Source: Phoma sp. XZ068
Lineage: Eukaryota; Ascomycota; Dothideomycetes; Pleosporales; Didymellaceae
Length of the DNA stretch: 64,000 bases
Assembly (NCBI GenBank): GCA_004835665.1
Contig: RBKR01000003.1
Location: forward strand, 1,364,001 to 1,428,000
Direction of reading: 5' to 3'
Made by a program: the position numbers and the translations under genes. The notes under the pieces are model-generated. The model was not told where the DNA came from and ran no database searches. It worked only from the letters and a program-made list of their open reading frames with translations. Every line of letters starts with the position of its first letter. Position 1 is the first letter of the stretch. Below are positions 21,730 through 31,861 of the stretch, in pieces.

Positions 21730-24098
21730 ATGGCCAAGAACACTGGTTCACGCGAGCATCCGCTTCAACACCAGATTCTCGTATCTCCGATTGCTGAAGA
21801 GATGGACCAGTTGCCCACACCAAATACGGCAGCGAAGTCGAAAACATGGCAGACTACTGTAACACAAGTTCCAAGTTGGCCGGAAGAGGCAAAAGCCTTG
21901 AAGAAGCATACATGGCTCTCATATGTGTTTGGCTTTGGAGATCTTATTCTCTTGCTGCTACCAGTCTACTTCCTTCGTAAGAGTCAGTACACGAGCTCTA
22001 TGACACGGCTAATCAGTCTTCAGTCCTTGGCATTGCCGTCCTAACTTTGAACGGCAAACCTACCAAAGACTCTGGTTTTGGTAAAGATGTTGAGTTCGCT
22101 ATGAGCATAGTCAGTATTTGACCCTATGTTAAGAAGTTTTCTTACAAGACCAGGGCCCTACGATGTTCCCAATAATTTTCGCCGCCATCAGTGGACGAAG
22201 CATGAAGATGATTGCCCGCTATCTCGCAGAACGGGGCTCGAAGCTTAGCGTACGCACACCTTGTCCTTTTTCGTTGGTTCCACCCCTACGATCTCGATTG
22301 ACACATGTATTAGACCTTGGAGCTGCTGATGGCCAGCCAGTCCGTCTGGGGCACGATTGAGAGTCAACTGATCATGCAGCGTCTCTCAATTGTTGGAGCA
22401 AACTTACTGTTCCTGTGGGCTTTGTCGCCACTGGGAGGTCAAGCGTCTTTGCGGTTGATGAATCGACACATGCAGGGTAGCCCATCATCCTCAAAGCTCC
22501 GATACATGACCACAGGCCCAGGCGGGACGATGTGGGGTTTATCTTCGACCTATGTCGGAAATGGCCAATATGCTGATGCTGATGCTCTCTACACAGCAGC
22601 ATTGCTTGCCCCGTTGAGTACCAAGACTGGGACAAGAGACCCTTGGGGCAACGTCAAGATACCTAACCTGGAGAACCTGGATGCCAGCACATCAGATGCG
22701 CAGGGCTGGATAGAGGTGCCCTCCATCCAAGTACCAGAGACATATTCTTCACTAGTTGGACTTCCAATCGTTGGGCTGCCACTGTCTGGCAAATCCAATT
22801 TCACCATTGAGTCAACTTATCTAACTGTTCAGTGTGGTTCTTTCAGCCAGGCACCCTATCCCGGCATCAACAACTCAACAAACAGTGGAAAAACCGATTT
22901 CACGAAGTTGGACAAACTTCTTCCCTTCCCGGGTCAAGTCTGGTCAAACAAGTCACAAAACAATCCGTTCGAGCCTGTGAAAGGACGTAAAACAACCTTC
23001 TTTCTGGACACAAACCTGGGAAGTCCTTGGGACCCCCAGGAACCCGATTTTGACACGTTACTAGGTCGTCTCGATGGATTCGTCGGCCATTACAACGAGA
23101 CCCGCCTCAGCGACAAAGAATCCAAGACGAAGCGCGAAATAGTCTTCACTTCGATCTACGCTACATCTCCTATTTCGTCAACATTTGGATTGAATATCGC
23201 TCGATGCACCCTCGCCCAAAACCACGTCGAGTCCATGATAGTATGCACCGGGGACCAGTGCGCTACTCAAAAGACTAGGCCTTCGACGACAGATACGCGC
23301 CCAACAGCCCTGACCCCTTTCGAGCATGGGGTAATCATGAATGGCTTTGCCGAGCAATTTCCTATCGCGGTCCAATTCAGTGCCGGTTCCAGTCCCACAG
23401 AACGATTTCTTAGCAACTCCTCGGCATTCCCATTTGTTCAGCAAGCTGGTCATCCCACACAGGATGTGGCATACTCAAATTTGTCTCTTCTGACCCCTGA
23501 AGTCTTTTCGCGGCGATTGAGCTTGTTGTTCAACACCTACTATCAGCTTACCATGCAACCGACCGGGTACTTTGGTAGTCTGTCAAGCAACCTATCTCTT
23601 TACGGACCAGACACACTACCTGTGACAGATGTCAATGTCTACCTTCCTAACAACTTCTCAGCTACGAACAATTCGTTTTTCGATTGGTATACAGAATTTG
23701 ATGCCAGAGTGCAGAGCAGCGATTCTCCTTTCATCGGAGCAACGACCGAAGCGCACACTACCACGACACAAGAGATTTTCCTCTGCAACTTTGCCTGGTT
23801 TGCTCTCTTGATGGTTGCCTCTTCTGTCATTTTTATCACCGGAGTTGCTGGCTTGGTACTGAAACAAAAGACGCTCGGACCAGAGATGTTTGGGTTCGTA
23901 ACGAGCATGACTTACGAGAACCCTTGGGTAAACATTCCCAAGGGAGGGACGTCGCTGGACGCAATGGAACGCGCGAGACTTCTCAAAGATATGGAGGTGC
24001 ATGTTGGCGATGTCCGAGGCGACGACGATACCGGCCATATTGCTTTCGCAGCCGGCGTTCCGTTACGCAAATTAGAGCGTGGACGCCTTTATTGTTGA
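21730..24098 (+). CDS. Polytopic membrane protein of unknown function (large ectodomain)
   Basis: Four exons (21730-21976, 22024-22109, 22154-22249, 22314-24098) give about 737 residues; introns are 47, 44 and 64 nt and all keep frame. After a ~55-residue cytosolic start come hydrophobic segments near residues 65-95 (SYVFGFGDLILLLLPVYF), 112-125 (GPTMFPIIFAA) and 165-180 (IVGANLLFLWALSP). A ~450-residue polar domain with many N-glycosylation sequons (NNST, NFS, NSS, NLS) follows and must be extracellular or lumenal. A final TM helix near residue 660 (FLCNFAWFALLMVASSVIF) and a ~60-residue cytosolic tail end it. This layout recurs in uncharacterised families of Pezizomycotina, often in multigene sets; I cannot name a function. 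An in-frame upstream ATG at 21676 would add 18 residues. Confidence 0.8.
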
Positions 24099-25226
24099 AT
24101 GGGGCTTGAACTGAGGCTCCGAGAGTCGCATGAATGGCTGTTACTGTTACGACACTTGTAATGTCCGCCCATGGTGGCGCAGCGCACTTGAGCACCGCCA
24201 CCATGAGGCTGCTACCAGGGCTAACCTGCCCGAGGACCCGCATCGACTGGACGTGTAAGACTCACAAGAACGTCTCCACTCTCGGACCTCACCGTTGCAT
24301 ACTGGCGATCGAAAGTCTATTGGAATACATAGTGGAAGTCACTTGGACGGCCTTCGAAATAGCGTGGTATGTCCAGAGAGGCTGTCGCAAGGAACGCATC
24401 CTGTCGTTCACGAGCCACTGTGCGACGGAAGTCAGGATCAACATCTAGTGCTGAGCTGTAGCCAGTCCTGTCAGCTGGTGAGAGAAAGATGTGACAAGAC
24501 ACCAAGGTGTTGCTCCAGAAGTCAAGCTTTGTGAGCAAGCGCTGTGGCTGTAGCATGGATGCAGGAAAAGACGGTCTACCAGAAAAGAGAGCGGTCGGCC
24601 AATCGGTCGGCTGGGGCAGGGATTGTTAAGGTTGACTTGCGACAGACTCCAAAACACAGGGGTGCGGATGATCTAGCGTCCAACTAAGCGACCCAGCCCG
24701 CGACCAATCACCAACCGTGTGGACTTTCGAAACGAAACCTCTCCCGAAGGCGTCTGACAACACATGGCAGTTCTCGAGCCCTCGATTTTCACGGCCTGCC
24801 CCTTTAGGCGACGACGCATAGTGTGCCTGCGTCAGCGCTGTGAGGCTACTGGCCTTTCTTTGGCTCCCAGCCTTGGTTATGCCTGGACGCTCGTTTCACT
24901 GCGTAGACGCTGCCCGCTGTGGGGCAGCCCACGTCTCTCAAGTCCATTGTTTTGCGTTCGGACTGTCATCGTCCAGACGTTCCGTTTGATTAGGGGATCG
25001 CCATTGGAGACTCCATGATGGTATGGTGACAGTAGCGGTAAAGCGGCCTAACATCTTATATAAACGTTTGCCAGAGCCTCCCTCTTGGCCTAATCACACA
25101 GTACATTCTCTCAGCAACTTCCATTCGCATTTTCTCTTTCTTGCTAGCTGGACTAGTCGTTTTTTGTTTCTACATCACAATCTTTATCTCAATATCTTGA
25201 CGATATCCAGTCACATCAGCATCATC
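24099..25226. other. Intergenic; contains the AA11 LPMO promoter
   Basis: No gene recognised in 1.1 kb. The right end carries a clear TATA box (listed separately) and a T/C-rich leader before the LPMO start. Confidence 0.5.
25057..25064 (+). promoter_or_regulatory. TATA box of the AA11 LPMO gene
   Basis: TATATAAA lies 163-170 bases upstream of the chosen ATG at 25227 and is followed by a pyrimidine-rich stretch (CATTTTCTCTTTCTTGCTAG) suited to transcription initiation. A strong TATA box fits a highly inducible secreted enzyme. Function is inferred from sequence and position only. Confidence 0.5.
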
Positions 25227-26594
25227 ATGTCTCTCCGATCAGTCATCGTGGCAACTGCCACCCTTTGCGCGTATATCGCCGACGCTCACGTGCTCATGAA
25301 GTTTCCCGTTCCATATAGCGTGGACAAGCTCGACAACGGTCCAATCACGAAGCAGCAGTACCCTTGCAAATCTCAGAATGGCTTCACAATTTCCACCATG
25401 AACTCGATAGCAGTTGGAGAGAAGCAGACACTCAAATTGTTCGGAAGCGCAGTACACGGAGGTGGTTCTTGCCAGTTGAGCATCACGCTGGATACTGAGC
25501 CTACCCCCAACTCTGTCTTCAAGGTCATCAAGTCGATGGAGGGTGGATGCCCTGGTGTCGAGGGGGAGGCCAATGACTACGACTTCACTCTCCCTGACAG
25601 CATTCCTAACGGCAAGGCCACATTCGCATGGACCTGGAACTCCAAGATGTCCGGTGCTCCTGAGCTGTACATGAACTGCGCACCCATCGAAGTTACTGGC
25701 GGTGCTAGTGATGATTCTAAGTTCAAGGAGCTTCCCGACATGCTAGTTGCCAACCTCGACACAACCTGCAAATCCAAAACCAACTTCGCTGTTCAGTACC
25801 CCAACCCTGGCGAGGTTGTCCAGATGGGTACCACTAACGACGTGGTGCCTCCTGAAGGTAGCTGCGCCAGTGGTACCACACCTGCCGACCCTTCGTCCCC
25901 TGCCGGCTCCGGTGCTCCCGCTCCTTCTTCTGCTGCTGGCGGTCAACCTTCTGCTGCTCCCTCCGGTGGCAACAACGGCCAGTACACTCCTCCTGCTGGC
26001 TCTGGCGCTTCTTCTGCTGCTGCCACTTCTGCTGCTGCTACCTCAGCCGTTGCTGCCCCAACCTCAGCCGCTGGTGGTGCTTCCGGTGGTGCTTCTGCTG
26101 CCCCCCCTGCTGCTACATCCAAGGCTGTCGCTACTTCCGCCGCTACTTCCAAGGCTGCTGTCACTTCCGCCGCTGCTTCAAGTGGCGCTGGTGGTGCCTA
26201 CCCCACTGGAGTTTCCAGCGTAGCAGCGATCGCCTCCACCCAGACCACGCTCGTCACCATCACCGGCACACCCGCAGCGCCCGTCAAGTCTACACCCGTT
26301 GCCTCGAAGCCCGCCGCCACTGTACCAGTCGGCACTGCACCAGCCGGCACCGGGTCCTCGGGCGCCGCACCTACCTCTGCCCCGGCAGCTGGCGGCGCTG
26401 GTACCTGCACCACAGACGGCGCCATCGTCTGCAACGGGTCCACGCAGTTCGGCCTCTGCAACAAGGGCAGCGTTGTCTGGCAGGCTGTTGCCGCTGGAAC
26501 AACCTGCTCCAACGGCAGCATCCAGAAGCGCGGCTACAACGGGCGCGTTGTGCGCCGCAGCCGCGGTTTCGCTGGCCACGTCCACAGCTACTAA
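25227..26594 (+). CDS. Secreted AA11-type lytic polysaccharide monooxygenase with C-terminal Cys module
   Basis: Copper enzyme that oxidatively cleaves chitin. A single exon encodes 455 residues. A 20-residue signal peptide ends in ADA, so the mature protein starts with His21 (HVLMKFPVPY), the first ligand of the histidine brace. The second His is in GSAVHGGGSCQ (near residue 80). An axial Tyr is probably supplied by the NDYDF or ELYMNCAP region. These blocks in this order match AA11. The catalytic domain ends near residue 200. A long Ala/Ser/Pro/Thr-rich linker follows (~200-390), probably O-glycosylated. A compact C-terminal module with four cysteines (GTCTTDGAIVCNG, FGLCNKG, AAGTTCSNG) resembles the X278 module found on some AA11 enzymes and may bind chitin. 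The frame could begin further upstream at 25023, but only the start at 25227 gives the signal peptide and an N-terminal His. Confidence 0.9.
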   Translation: MSLRSVIVATATLCAYIADAHVLMKFPVPYSVDKLDNGPITKQQYPCKSQNGFTISTMNSIAVGEKQTLKLFGSAVHGGGSCQLSITLDTEPTPNSVFKVIKSMEGGCPGVEGEANDYDFTLPDSIPNGKATFAWTWNSKMSGAPELYMNCAPIEVTGGASDDSKFKELPDMLVANLDTTCKSKTNFAVQYPNPGEVVQMGTTNDVVPPEGSCASGTTPADPSSPAGSGAPAPSSAAGGQPSAAPSGGNNGQYTPPAGSGASSAAATSAAATSAVAAPTSAAGGASGGASAAPPAATSKAVATSAATSKAAVTSAAASSGAGGAYPTGVSSVAAIASTQTTLVTITGTPAAPVKSTPVASKPAATVPVGTAPAGTGSSGAAPTSAPAAGGAGTCTTDGAIVCNGSTQFGLCNKGSVVWQAVAAGTTCSNGSIQKRGYNGRVVRRSRGFAGHVHSY

Positions 26595-27410
26595 GCGGAT
26601 CATTCACACTCTTCGGAGACACTTTACGATACTGATATCACTTGATATACTTCACACACTCTTTCAACACTTTTTAGACAACTGGAGAAGATCGGTCAGG
26701 CACTGAGGATTGTTGTACATTAGACTATCGCTGAGAGACGCATTTGCATAACCGGCGCTTGGGAGGATTGGCCTGTATATATCGGGACCTCATGTTGATA
26801 CGAAACGAATTCTGGACATTATGAATACATACGATTACACTTTACACTGCACTTTCTTCTCGCATTGCACTTCCATCTCACATTTTCATTTCCACGTGAA
26901 CATCGGAATTGACATTCCCATCGCCACTGACTGTGTTTCCCTCCTTTTTTTTACAGTACACACGGCACATCGTATCCGCAGCGCATGAAACACCTCCCGT
27001 CTCCCCCTCGCCGCCCGCCACCACGTCACCAGCACTCCCCTGCCATAACGGCGGGTCGTGCACCTGGTCTATTGAAGGGTTTTTTTATCGTAGGCTCAGC
27101 CACGGTTAGGCGGAAGGGTAATTAGAGGAGTGGTGGAGTTTATGCGTTGTGGCTGTGCGGGGCTGGACTGTAGATGACGAGTGAGTGATAAGGTGGAGTG
27201 TGTTTCGGGCATTTACAATTCGTTTCTTCAAAGTTGGACCTGGCTTTGCGATCGTCTGTCAGGTTCCATGGATGTTTGTTCATGGTTGTTGGTTGTTCAG
27301 GACTAAGATGGGTGTGTATATCGTGCCCCTTTTTCTCCCGCAACCTTCTTCAGCAGGGGTATTCCGCGGCTGTTCTCTTTGACTAGACATTACGTTTCCC
27401 ACTTTCCAGA
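26595..27410. other. Intergenic between convergent LPMO and Mid2-like genes
   Basis: Two 3' ends face each other across 816 bases. No coding region, RNA gene or transposon fragment recognised. Confidence 0.5.
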
Positions 27411-28389
27411 TCATGTAGAGCGGTTGTTCGTCCCGCGATGACCAACCGGTGACTCCAACTCCACGGCTTGCACGCCCGCCCCTGCCTCGCCCACGGGCAA
27501 CTCCACTCGCTTCTCCCCCGCACCACTCAACTCATGCATCTGCGTTACTCCCGTATCCCCCACATGCGCATACTTTGTACTTGGCGCCCGCGAATCCAGC
27601 GCGTATTCGTCTGCGGAGAGCTCAGATGGCGCGACGTATGTACCGCGGTTTCGGCGGCGGCGTAGAAAGAAGAATAGGCCTACGGCGAGGAGGGCGGCGA
27701 CGGGGATGCCGACGCCGAGACCGACGCCTAGAGCTGTGGTGTTGGATTTGTTTGCTTCTGCGGGTGGGGGTGTAGATGTTGATGATGATGATGATGATGA
27801 TGATGCTGAAGCTGTGGATGATGCTGAAGATGTGGGAGAGGAGCTTGCTGATGTGGATGCGCTTGGTGGTGCGGACGAGGAAGTCGACGACGAAGACGTG
27901 TGGGTTTGCGTGTATAGTTCGCCGATAATGGTGACGGTGTATACGTCAGCTGGGGACTGGGCGAAGGTGAAGATTTCGGAGGCAGAGTTGGCGGTGCAGT
28001 CGCAGTTGTCGTAGCAGCAGTATGAGTCTGTGGTTGTGGAGTTGCAGCTGTAGACTGGGACGCCGTTGTTGTCGATGTCTGTCGCCGTCAGTAGTGAAGG
28101 TGAGGGTCGAGTTCGTGGTTGATATACCTAGGCAGTGGCGCGGACAGTTGCCAGACTTCCAATTGGCGTCTGTACATGTTCCTCGGTGCAGACGCGCCTT
28201 GGTAGGGTTGTGGGGGTCGGATACGCAGAGGCCGTTCGACAGACAGGCCTGGTTGTCGTAACAGCACGCTGATACCAGGGCATTTGGATTGCAAGCCGTG
28301 TCTGAATCGACCTTGTTACCGTTTGGAAAGTAGCATTGTGCTGCGAGTACAGTGGTGGAGTACAGCAGAGCTGTCACCAGGGCACGCAT
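27411..28389 (-). CDS. Single-pass surface protein, Mid2-like layout with Cys-rich ectodomain
   Basis: Two exons on the minus strand (28389-28128, 28078-27411; 49-nt intron) give about 309 residues. Signal peptide: ALVTALLYSTTVLAAQ. The ectodomain (~20-140) is Cys-rich and carries two related pieces, SACCYDNQACLSNGLC and SYCCYDNCDC, separated by CPRHCL. A Ser/Thr-rich stalk (~150-200) includes a pure serine run coded by a GAT-repeat DNA tract. A TM helix (GLGVGIPVAALLAVGLFFF) is followed by RRRR and a ~75-residue cytosolic tail. This layout is common in ascomycete cell-surface proteins annotated as Mid2-domain or wall-stress-sensor-like. A sensor or adhesion role is a guess from layout; no catalytic motif is present. 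Confidence 0.8.
27781..27804. repeat. (GAT)8 trinucleotide repeat in coding sequence
   Basis: Eight uninterrupted GAT units on the plus strand. On the coding minus strand they read as Ser codons in the stalk of the Mid2-like protein, so length change would lengthen or shorten the serine run without breaking frame. Confidence 0.9.
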
Positions 28390-28810
28390 ATTGATGCTCG
28401 AGGGACCAAACGGTCAAACAAGCGGGACGAGAAGAATTAAGCATGGCTGTGGAGCCGAGGCGGAGAGTTCGTCTTATTAGGCAGCGCGGTGACTGGGGTC
28501 TCTCGTGCCATGCCGTTTTGATGTGGTGTAATCTCAGCGTGGTTCGCGGTCTTCACGTTCAGGCGTGCCCATAACAGCGTGCATCGCGTGCACAAGCGTG
28601 GTTATGAAGGCATTGTTTGGCTGTTGATGAGATTGGATTCCATCTCTTGCACGTGTTTCTATTTTATCTACGCGGGGGACAGTGGATGTCGAAGACAGAC
28701 AAGGGTGGTCGTCCATAGTTCATGCTAGCCTAGCGTGGCGCGTGAGTACCCGCGTCATTCACAATTTCTCCACATCGATTGCACGCCATGTCCTGCACAC
28801 AACACCCACC
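28390..28810. other. Divergent promoter region Mid2-like / SWC3
   Basis: This 421-bp segment holds the starts of two divergent genes. The frame of SWC3 is open upstream to an ATG at 28682, but I chose 28811 because it is followed by the conserved basic start. No other feature seen. Confidence 0.5.
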
Positions 28811-30853
28811 ATGACTGAGCCACGGCGGTCAACGAGGGCGCGCGCCCGCGAAGAAGCTGCGCCGCCCGCGCCCGAGACGCCCAGCGAGAAGCCCGCAAAG
28901 GGCGCCAAGTCGACGCTGAAGCGCAAACGAGCCAGCGTCGCCGTCAAGGACTCAACACCAGGCACGCCCGTCGGGGAGGCCGCGCCGGGACCGAGACAGA
29001 CGCTGCCGCTCAAGGTCGCCGACGGCCAGCCGCTGCCCACGCTCGCCGAGCCGCAGCCGCTCGAGCTGTCGGCGGCGGAATGGCAGAACATCCAGCAGAG
29101 CGGCGTGCTCAGCGCCTCGCTGCAGCGCTCGCGCGCCGTGTGGGTGTCGGGCGTCAACTTCCGCACCTTCCACAAGAAGCACACGATGCCCAAGAAGCTG
29201 ACCGACCGGACCGAAGCGGACAAGGCCGCCCGCGCGCGCCAGAAGGAGATTGAGAAGAACTTCCCGCAGGTCGGCACCATGGACGCCCAGCTGGTCATCG
29301 AGCCGCACACGTTCCCCATCAAGCTGTATGCGCCCAAGGAGGGCACGAGAGCTGCGCCGAAGAAGATGCCGCCGCCGCAGCAGTACGGCGCCTGGCCGAA
29401 CCACAGCCAGCACAGCCAGCACCCCCCGCAGTACCAGCAGTACAACCAGCCGCCATACCCACCGAAGCAGCCCCAGCCGCGACCGCCGCCGCCCAAGCCT
29501 GTCCAGCAGCCTCCACAGACACCCGGGCCAGCGTCAACACCAGCCCCCGACCCCGTCATCCACATGCTGGCCGCGCGGGCTGGCACCGATCCCGAGCTCA
29601 AGGCCGTTATGAAGATTGTGGCCGCCGGGCAGGCGAGCAAGGAGCAGCTGGAGTTCTTCCAGACGCACATCAACGAGCTGACCGAGATACTGGAGAAGCA
29701 GAAGAAGGCAAAGGCCCCGATGGCCCTGCCGCCTGCGCCTGTTCCACTGAAGCAGGCTCCTCAACAGACTGCTCGACAATCTCCAGCTCAACCTCCAAGT
29801 CAGACTCCAAGTCAGACTCCGACTCAACACACCCCCTCTCAACCTCCAGCTCAGCCTCCAGCTCAAACACCAGCTCAATCACCAGCGCCTCCGAAACAAC
29901 CCTCCGCTCCAGCTCCGACTCCGTCTCCAGCTCCCCTCAAACAACAACCGACACCGACACCTCCTCCTCCACGCCCTGCACCGCAGCAACAGCAATCACT
30001 CCCACCCACACCCACACCGAAGCCGTACAGCCCAGCGCCACCTCCACCACAGCAACGGCCGCCTCAGCCACGACCCCCTCCGAACGCGTATCCTGTGAAG
30101 CACTACAACCAGCCGCCCTACTACCAACAACCCCCACCTCACTACGCTGCCCAGCAACCCCCACGGATCACATATCGGCCCCTTACATTCGAGTTTGTGG
30201 AAGGGAATGGCGACCGCTTCTACTTTCCGTCATACAGCTTCATGGAGTGGCTGCCGAACGGCTCAGGCGCAAAGTTCAGCTTCCTCGTAACCAAGCTGAA
30301 GCCAAAGCCGGAAGAAACCAAACCTCCAGAAACACCAGCAACACCGGCAACACCAGCGCCACCGCAAACTCCCACTCCTGCCGGCGCGCCCACTACGACG
30401 CCCATCACAAACCCACCGTTCCCACCAACACCGGCCGGCCCGACCGCAACACCTACGCCCGCCCCCACTCCGTCCTACGTCGCCCCTCCACGCATTGAAG
30501 ACTTTGACGAGCGAAACGATCTGAAGGACGTCGACTTCTACCAGCCCGTCACCGTACTCGTCCTCACCGACGAGCACGAGGTCAAGAACGCTCTCCCACG
30601 CGCCATACGTCCGCCGAGCGTGGTCGAGAAGTACATGGAAGAGGTGTTTGACACATGTAAGCGCGCGGAAGAGACGTACCTCGCATTTAGGCTGCCCAAG
30701 GAAGGAGTCATGGATGTTGATGCAGCGAGAAGCGGTGATGTGACGCCGAATGTGTCGACGCCGATCGCCGACGTGACGATGGGTGGTATGGGGACATTGG
30801 GAGAGAAGAGGAAGAGCATTGCTGGGCGATCGAGAAAGAGTGTTGCAGCATAA
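28811..30853 (+). CDS. SWC3: Swc3-domain protein, SWR1 chromatin-remodelling complex subunit
   Basis: Nuclear protein expected to belong to SWR1, which exchanges H2A for H2A.Z. Single exon, 680 residues. The N-terminus is basic with TEPRRSTRAR and a nuclear-signal-like STLKRKR. The Swc3 signature spans about residues 75-130: PLPTLAEPQPLELSAAEWQN followed by the block SGVLSASLQRSRAVW. The middle (about 180-440) is extremely rich in Pro, Gln, Thr and Ala with many tandem PAQTP / PSQTP-like units. A second conserved block lies near 455-500 (FEFVEGNGDRFYFP, FMEWLPNGSGAKFSFLV) and a third near the C-terminus (DFYQPVTVLVLTDEHEVKNA, EKYMEEVFDTCK). Assignment rests on the Swc3 signature; the later blocks suit the same family in Pezizomycotina. 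Size is well above yeast Swc3 because of the low-complexity centre. Confidence 0.8.
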   Translation: MTEPRRSTRARAREEAAPPAPETPSEKPAKGAKSTLKRKRASVAVKDSTPGTPVGEAAPGPRQTLPLKVADGQPLPTLAEPQPLELSAAEWQNIQQSGVLSASLQRSRAVWVSGVNFRTFHKKHTMPKKLTDRTEADKAARARQKEIEKNFPQVGTMDAQLVIEPHTFPIKLYAPKEGTRAAPKKMPPPQQYGAWPNHSQHSQHPPQYQQYNQPPYPPKQPQPRPPPPKPVQQPPQTPGPASTPAPDPVIHMLAARAGTDPELKAVMKIVAAGQASKEQLEFFQTHINELTEILEKQKKAKAPMALPPAPVPLKQAPQQTARQSPAQPPSQTPSQTPTQHTPSQPPAQPPAQTPAQSPAPPKQPSAPAPTPSPAPLKQQPTPTPPPPRPAPQQQQSLPPTPTPKPYSPAPPPPQQRPPQPRPPPNAYPVKHYNQPPYYQQPPPHYAAQQPPRITYRPLTFEFVEGNGDRFYFPSYSFMEWLPNGSGAKFSFLVTKLKPKPEETKPPETPATPATPAPPQTPTPAGAPTTTPITNPPFPPTPAGPTATPTPAPTPSYVAPPRIEDFDERNDLKDVDFYQPVTVLVLTDEHEVKNALPRAIRPPSVVEKYMEEVFDTCKRAEETYLAFRLPKEGVMDVDAARSGDVTPNVSTPIADVTMGGMGTLGEKRKSIAGRSRKSVAA

Positions 30854-31236
30854 ACATGGTAGAAATCCAAGTATAACGACCAGAAATACGATACCCTGCG
30901 AATACCGCATATCATACAGTGGACACTGTCCATCCCAATACATCACTCCCATCATCGCATACCGCGCCTATAACTTTTGCATCTAGCAGATACCAGTCCA
31001 CGCCTGCCAACCACATCAATCCCCAATGCGCTAACTCAGCCTCTCCCGCGCTCACATGCCCTGTCTCTGCATATGCACCGTATACGACCACTCCTGCATA
31101 TCAGGCATCCCAATCCCAACCTCTTGCCCCTCTATCCTCAGCTCTCCCTTGACATCAACATCAACGTCAACATCAACATCCACCTCGCCCACACTCCAAT
31201 TACCCCGAATAAATCTCGACAAATAGTATTCAAGCC
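30854..31236. other. Intergenic between SWC3 and NTF2-like gene
   Basis: 383 bases with no gene. It contains a short ATCAAC-type hexamer array (31153-31180) just upstream of the NTF2-like start. Confidence 0.5.
31153..31180. repeat. Short ATCAAC hexamer array in a 5' leader
   Basis: Four to five imperfect units of ATCAAC (one unit reads GTCAAC) lie ~57-84 bases upstream of the ATG at 31237, probably in the promoter or transcribed leader. No function is known to me; it may simply be slippage-prone sequence. Confidence 0.7.
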
Positions 31237-31782
31237 ATGCCCTCCAAACAACGCCAAACAGCAGACAAACTCGTCGCAGCGTACAACGCAATGGACATTG
31301 ATACCATCATTGCCCTGCGCACGCCAGACTGCCGGCGCGTGTTTCTACCGGAGAGTATGGGGCTGAAGGAGCAAGGGAACGAGGAGTTTCGAGTGCGTCT
31401 TCACTTCCTCCCTCCTTCTCCGTTCTAAAATGAAAAACTAATGTCTTAATTTTGTGTTGAAAAGACTAGTCTAAGTACCCTCTCGTCAATCTTCTCCTCC
31501 TTCGCTATCACGCCGACTGCCATTATTGAAGGCATCGACGATGCTGGCGTGAAGACGATAGTCATGTATGTTACTGCGCTGGGCGAGAGTCCCATCGGTC
31601 CCTATCGGAATCAGTATGTTTGGCGGATAGGGTTTGAAGAAAGCGGGGAGAGGATGTGCGAGTGGAGTGAGTTTGTGGATGTGGGTGTTGCGAGGGACTT
31701 TGGGCCGAGGTTGAGAGAGGAGATGGGGCGGAGGAGGGAAAATGCTGAGAAGGAGAAGGCGAAGGAGGGGGAGGGGAAGTAG
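31237..31782 (+). CDS. NTF2-like / SnoaL-like superfamily protein
   Basis: Two exons (31237-31392, 31465-31782; 72-nt intron) give 157 residues. The cone-shaped NTF2-like fold is suggested by the helix ADKLVAAYNAMDIDTIIALR, the following RTPDC segment and beta strands around GVKTIVMYVTALGES, NQYVWRIGFEE and EFVDVGVARDFGPRL. That last block is typical of small fungal SnoaL-like proteins of unknown function, some adopted as isomerases or cyclases in secondary metabolism. No biosynthetic genes lie nearby, so a pathway cannot be assigned. The C-terminus is a charged run (EKEKAKEGEGK). Confidence 0.75.
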
Positions 31783-31861
31783 GATTTATTAGTCTAGATA
31801 TCTGATAAGGAGGGTGCTTTGTTGGTGTGGGAAGTGGAGTTTGGAAGCTGGGTAATCGAGA

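Noticed and set aside
28682..28810. 43-codon extension of SWC3
   Set aside because: Composition changes abruptly at the ATG at 28811, which opens the basic family-like N-terminus.
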